Shown one piece after another: positions 12,344 through 14,265 of a stretch of 14,265 nt of DNA (positions are counted from its first letter, which is position 1; each line of letters starts with the position of its first letter). Location of the stretch: positions 1 through 14,265 of the forward strand of contig DAOVLE010000135.1 of NCBI GenBank assembly GCA_030631415.1, read 5' to 3'. Position numbers and translations under genes: made by a program. The DNA is from JAAEQG01 sp023133475 (GTDB lineage Bacteria; Planctomycetota; Phycisphaerae; UBA1845). The notes under the pieces were generated by a model. That model ran no database searches. It saw only the letters and a list, made by a program, of their open reading frames with translations, and was not told the origin of the DNA.

Positions 12344-13957
12344 TCAATTCTTCCGTTCATTGCGGAACAGGATCAGCGCATCGTTGGTCAGCCCGCTGCC
12401 GTCGGTTCGGTCCAGGGTGCCGATCATGTCGTTTCGGCCGTCGCCGTCGATGTCGGCAATCAGCAGGCTGTTGACCAGAGTCACGGTGTTCTCCGGTTGG
12501 CTTTGTTGTTGCGGGTCGGTGAGCAGTGCGAGCATGTCACTGAGTCCGGCGGCATTGTCGTTCCCATTGGGGTCCGGGTCGGCGTTTGCTGATGTGTCGG
12601 AGGGGGCGTCGTCAATAATGAGCGTCTCGCCCCATTGATCGAACTCATCCATGGCGTCTTGAGAATCGAACCAGGCAACGGCACCTTCGGCGGAGACCGC
12701 CACTTCCATCCGCCCGTTCCCGGTGAGATCGCCAACCGCCATTGCCTGCGGTTCCCGCTCGCGGAACTCCGCCAGCGTGTAAACACGCCAGGGGCTGCGA
12801 ATGAAGTCAAAGGGAGGGAGGGCAGGAGCCTTGAACCATTGAACCACCTGCCCTTGCGACGAGCGCACCAGGATGTCGTCGATGCCATCGTTGTCCAGGT
12901 CGCCAATGGCCAGTGAATCCGCGCCGGTGCTGATCTGCCCGACGGGTGCGTACATCGCCCCTATACCCCAAAAGTCGTACACCTTCGCCTGGTCGCCAAG
13001 GTCCAGCGGGTTGGGAATCCAGCGCACGTTGGAGCTGGCTGCCGACGGATAAGTGCATACCGCGTCCATGTCCCCGTCGCGGTCCACGTCCAGGATGCGG
13101 CAGGCTCCCACCGGAGGGAGGTCCGCATAGATCATGGCTCGCGACCACTGCTCGCCCTTGCGGGCCTGGTCGGGTCCCGGGTTGGCCCACAGGTCGACGC
13201 TGTTGAGTTGCGGCAGCCCGTCGGCGGGTTCGAGTGGCAACTCCGCGTTACCCTCGGCAGAGTTGAACGCCACCACGATGTCCGGGCCGTTGATCCCGTC
13301 GATCTCGCCGACAGCCAGACTGGTGTAGCCCCCCTCTTCGAGCGACTCCCCCTCATCGCGCCCAGCGAGGAACGACGTGGTCAACTTGGTGACGCTCCAA
13401 GGCACTCCGGTGGTGTCTTGCGGGTTGTAGAAGATGATGATTCCGCCCTCGATGGCCCCTTCGATTCGCCCGCCGTTGTCGGTCACGTCGCAATCCTCGC
13501 GTGACTCATCGCAACTGGCCACCTGCCCGGTATCCTTGACAAGCACCACGACATCCAACCACCCGTCGGCGTCCATGTCAGCCAACTCCAGCCCCGCCAC
13601 TCGAGCGATTGGCGCGGTTCCGCCCAGCGGCACCGTCTCGAAGGCAATCTCCCCCGCGGCGTTGCGGCGTTGCAGGTGAGCCTGGATCGGCTGGGACTCG
13701 TTCCACGCACTGACCAGGTCCATCAGGGAATCGCCGTCCAAATCCCCCGCCACGACAAACACCGGGCCGGCGGAGTCCTCACTCCGCGGGTCTATCTGGA
13801 TCGCCTTGAAGAAACTACCGGCCACACCTGTTGCGGCGAACCCGCTTCCCGTAGCGTCGCCGTCGGTTTGCGTATCGAGGTACATCGACCGGCAGCCGAG
13901 GAACAGAATGATCCCAATCAACAAGAACCCAAAACCCGTATTAGGACGTGACTTCAT
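12344..13957 (-). CDS. FG-GAP/VCBS repeat lipoprotein, probable beta-propeller
   Basis: A 537-residue protein. The ATG at 13957 is chosen over an upstream in-frame ATG (14035) because it begins a clean lipoprotein signal (MKSR, hydrophobic core, FLGC with Cys22) and has GGAG 9 nt upstream. The lipobox has F at -3, slightly atypical. Seven Asp-rich calcium-loop motifs follow at about residues 72 (DLDGDSLMDLV), 127 (DMDADGWLDVV), 218 (EIDGINGPDIV), 290 (DVDRDGDMDAV), 353 (DLDNDGIDDIL), 410 (DLTGNGRMEVA) and 502 (DIDGDGRNDMI). This number and spacing fit a seven-bladed integrin-like propeller, with a low-complexity Asp/Asn/Gln insert at about 450-490. It is probably anchored in the membrane and binds a ligand or partner, which cannot be named. 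It is convergent with the STN gene. Confidence 0.88.
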   Translation of the reverse strand: MKSRPNTGFGFLLIGIILFLGCRSMYLDTQTDGDATGSGFAATGVAGSFFKAIQIDPRSEDSAGPVFVVAGDLDGDSLMDLVSAWNESQPIQAHLQRRNAAGEIAFETVPLGGTAPIARVAGLELADMDADGWLDVVVLVKDTGQVASCDESREDCDVTDNGGRIEGAIEGGIIIFYNPQDTTGVPWSVTKLTTSFLAGRDEGESLEEGGYTSLAVGEIDGINGPDIVVAFNSAEGNAELPLEPADGLPQLNSVDLWANPGPDQARKGEQWSRAMIYADLPPVGACRILDVDRDGDMDAVCTYPSAASSNVRWIPNPLDLGDQAKVYDFWGIGAMYAPVGQISTGADSLAIGDLDNDGIDDILVRSSQGQVVQWFKAPALPPFDFIRSPWRVYTLAEFREREPQAMAVGDLTGNGRMEVAVSAEGAVAWFDSQDAMDEFDQWGETLIIDDAPSDTSANADPDPNGNDNAAGLSDMLALLTDPQQQSQPENTVTLVNSLLIADIDGDGRNDMIGTLDRTDGSGLTNDALILFRNERKN

Positions 13958-14047
13958 GTCCACTGTCTCCGAATTCCGCTGAGGAGGTATCCCCTTCGTT
14001 GGGGTATCCGCTATATCTAGTGCTCCGTGACACATGTACTGATGGCT

Positions 14048-14192
14048 GGGTGGCCCATGGCTTTAGCCGTGGGGGACACGAATCGCGTCAGGTATATTCG
14101 CGTCCCCCACCGCTAAAGCGATGGGCCACCCACCCCCCCACCGCTAAAGCGGTGGGCCACCCACCCCCCACCGCCAAAGCGGTGGGCCACCC
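14048..14192. repeat. Inverted plus tandem 28-nt hairpin repeat array
   Basis: Three direct units (14104-14131, 14135-14162, 14165-14192) share a 28-nt sequence beginning cccccaccgctaaagcg and ending gggccaccc. Most contain the stem ccaccgct-aa-agcggtgg. A fourth unit in inverse orientation (14048-14075) matches unit 1 at 26 of 28 bases. The gaps between direct units are only 2-3 nt, so this is not a CRISPR array. It lies upstream of the lipoprotein gene. Confidence 0.85.
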
Positions 14193-14255
14193 CTCTCTGC
14201 GTTCTCTGCGTCTCTGCGGTCCTGAATTATCCCGGCCTAACGTTTCGGGGCCGGG
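14193..14255. repeat. CTCTGCGTT-type short repeats and terminal hairpin
   Basis: Positions 14193-14220 are units of ctctgcgtt/ctctgcgtc/ctctgcggt, the inverse of the family at 6464-6489. A separate 7-bp hairpin, cccggcc (14231-14237) with ggccggg (14249-14255), follows near the window end. No gene is visible from 13958 to 14265. Confidence 0.55.
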
Positions 14256-14265
14256 CACGGCTCCG

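Noticed and set aside
13958..14035. Upstream ATG of the propeller lipoprotein (26 extra residues)
   Set aside because: The extension is hydrophilic and would bury the lipoprotein signal peptide; the internal ATG at 13957 has a ribosome binding site.
14104..14192. Possible CRISPR array of 28-nt repeats
   Set aside because: The spacers are only 2-3 nt, one unit is inverted and no cas gene is near.

Overview
The window looks like chromosomal DNA of a planctomycete, most likely of the Phycisphaerae type. The evidence is indirect. It encodes large secreted proteins with cysteine-containing, calcium-binding-like repeats (consensus DCNxNGxPDECD) and dockerin-like ends. It has an ECF sigma factor followed by an anti-sigma-like membrane protein and a periplasmic STN-domain protein. 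Its intergenic DNA is full of hairpin-forming dispersed repeats. No rRNA, tRNA, CRISPR array, insertion sequence or phage gene was seen.

Layout, left to right. Positions 1-485 are non-coding and hold four palindromic repeat elements plus a candidate promoter. Positions 486-5771 (+) encode a 1761-residue secreted multidomain protein: signal peptide, Ig/cadherin-like modules, a carbohydrate-binding-like domain, a TIM-barrel glycoside-hydrolase-like domain, thrombospondin type 3-like repeats, a dockerin-like pair, a jelly-roll (MAM-like) domain and a C-terminal dockerin. Positions 5772-6170 have no convincing gene. Positions 6171-6423 (+) are a broken small gene: a signal peptide in one frame and a dockerin-like half-module in another. 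Positions 6424-6707 are repeats. Positions 6708-9146 (-) encode a secreted papain-family cysteine protease with an intact catalytic set, a Cys-rich repeat stalk, a LamG-like domain and a dockerin-like end. After a divergent intergenic region with a perfect 27-bp inverted repeat come an ECF sigma factor (9542-10162), its likely anti-sigma factor (10178-10759) and an STN-domain protein (10907-12010), all on +. The convergent gap 12011-12343 contains a terminator and a large palindromic repeat composite. Positions 12344-13957 (-) encode a lipoprotein with seven FG-GAP/VCBS motifs, probably a beta-propeller. The rest to 14265 is more repeats.

How the parts may work together (inference): the window is mainly an exported, extracellular-matrix-like gene set (hydrolase, protease, propeller lipoprotein) around a three-gene envelope-signalling module. 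The sigma and anti-sigma genes are tightly coupled. The STN protein lies behind a 24-bp hairpin and might act as a periplasmic ligand- or partner-sensing component, by analogy with the STN domains of FecA-type receptors, although no receptor is encoded here. Nothing in the sequence proves that the sigma factor controls the neighbouring protease or hydrolase.

The most unusual aspect is the density and variety of intergenic inverted repeats. Nearly every gap contains at least one. One composite family occurs three times in the window: once at the left end, and twice head-to-head around a perfect 22-bp hairpin in the convergent gap.
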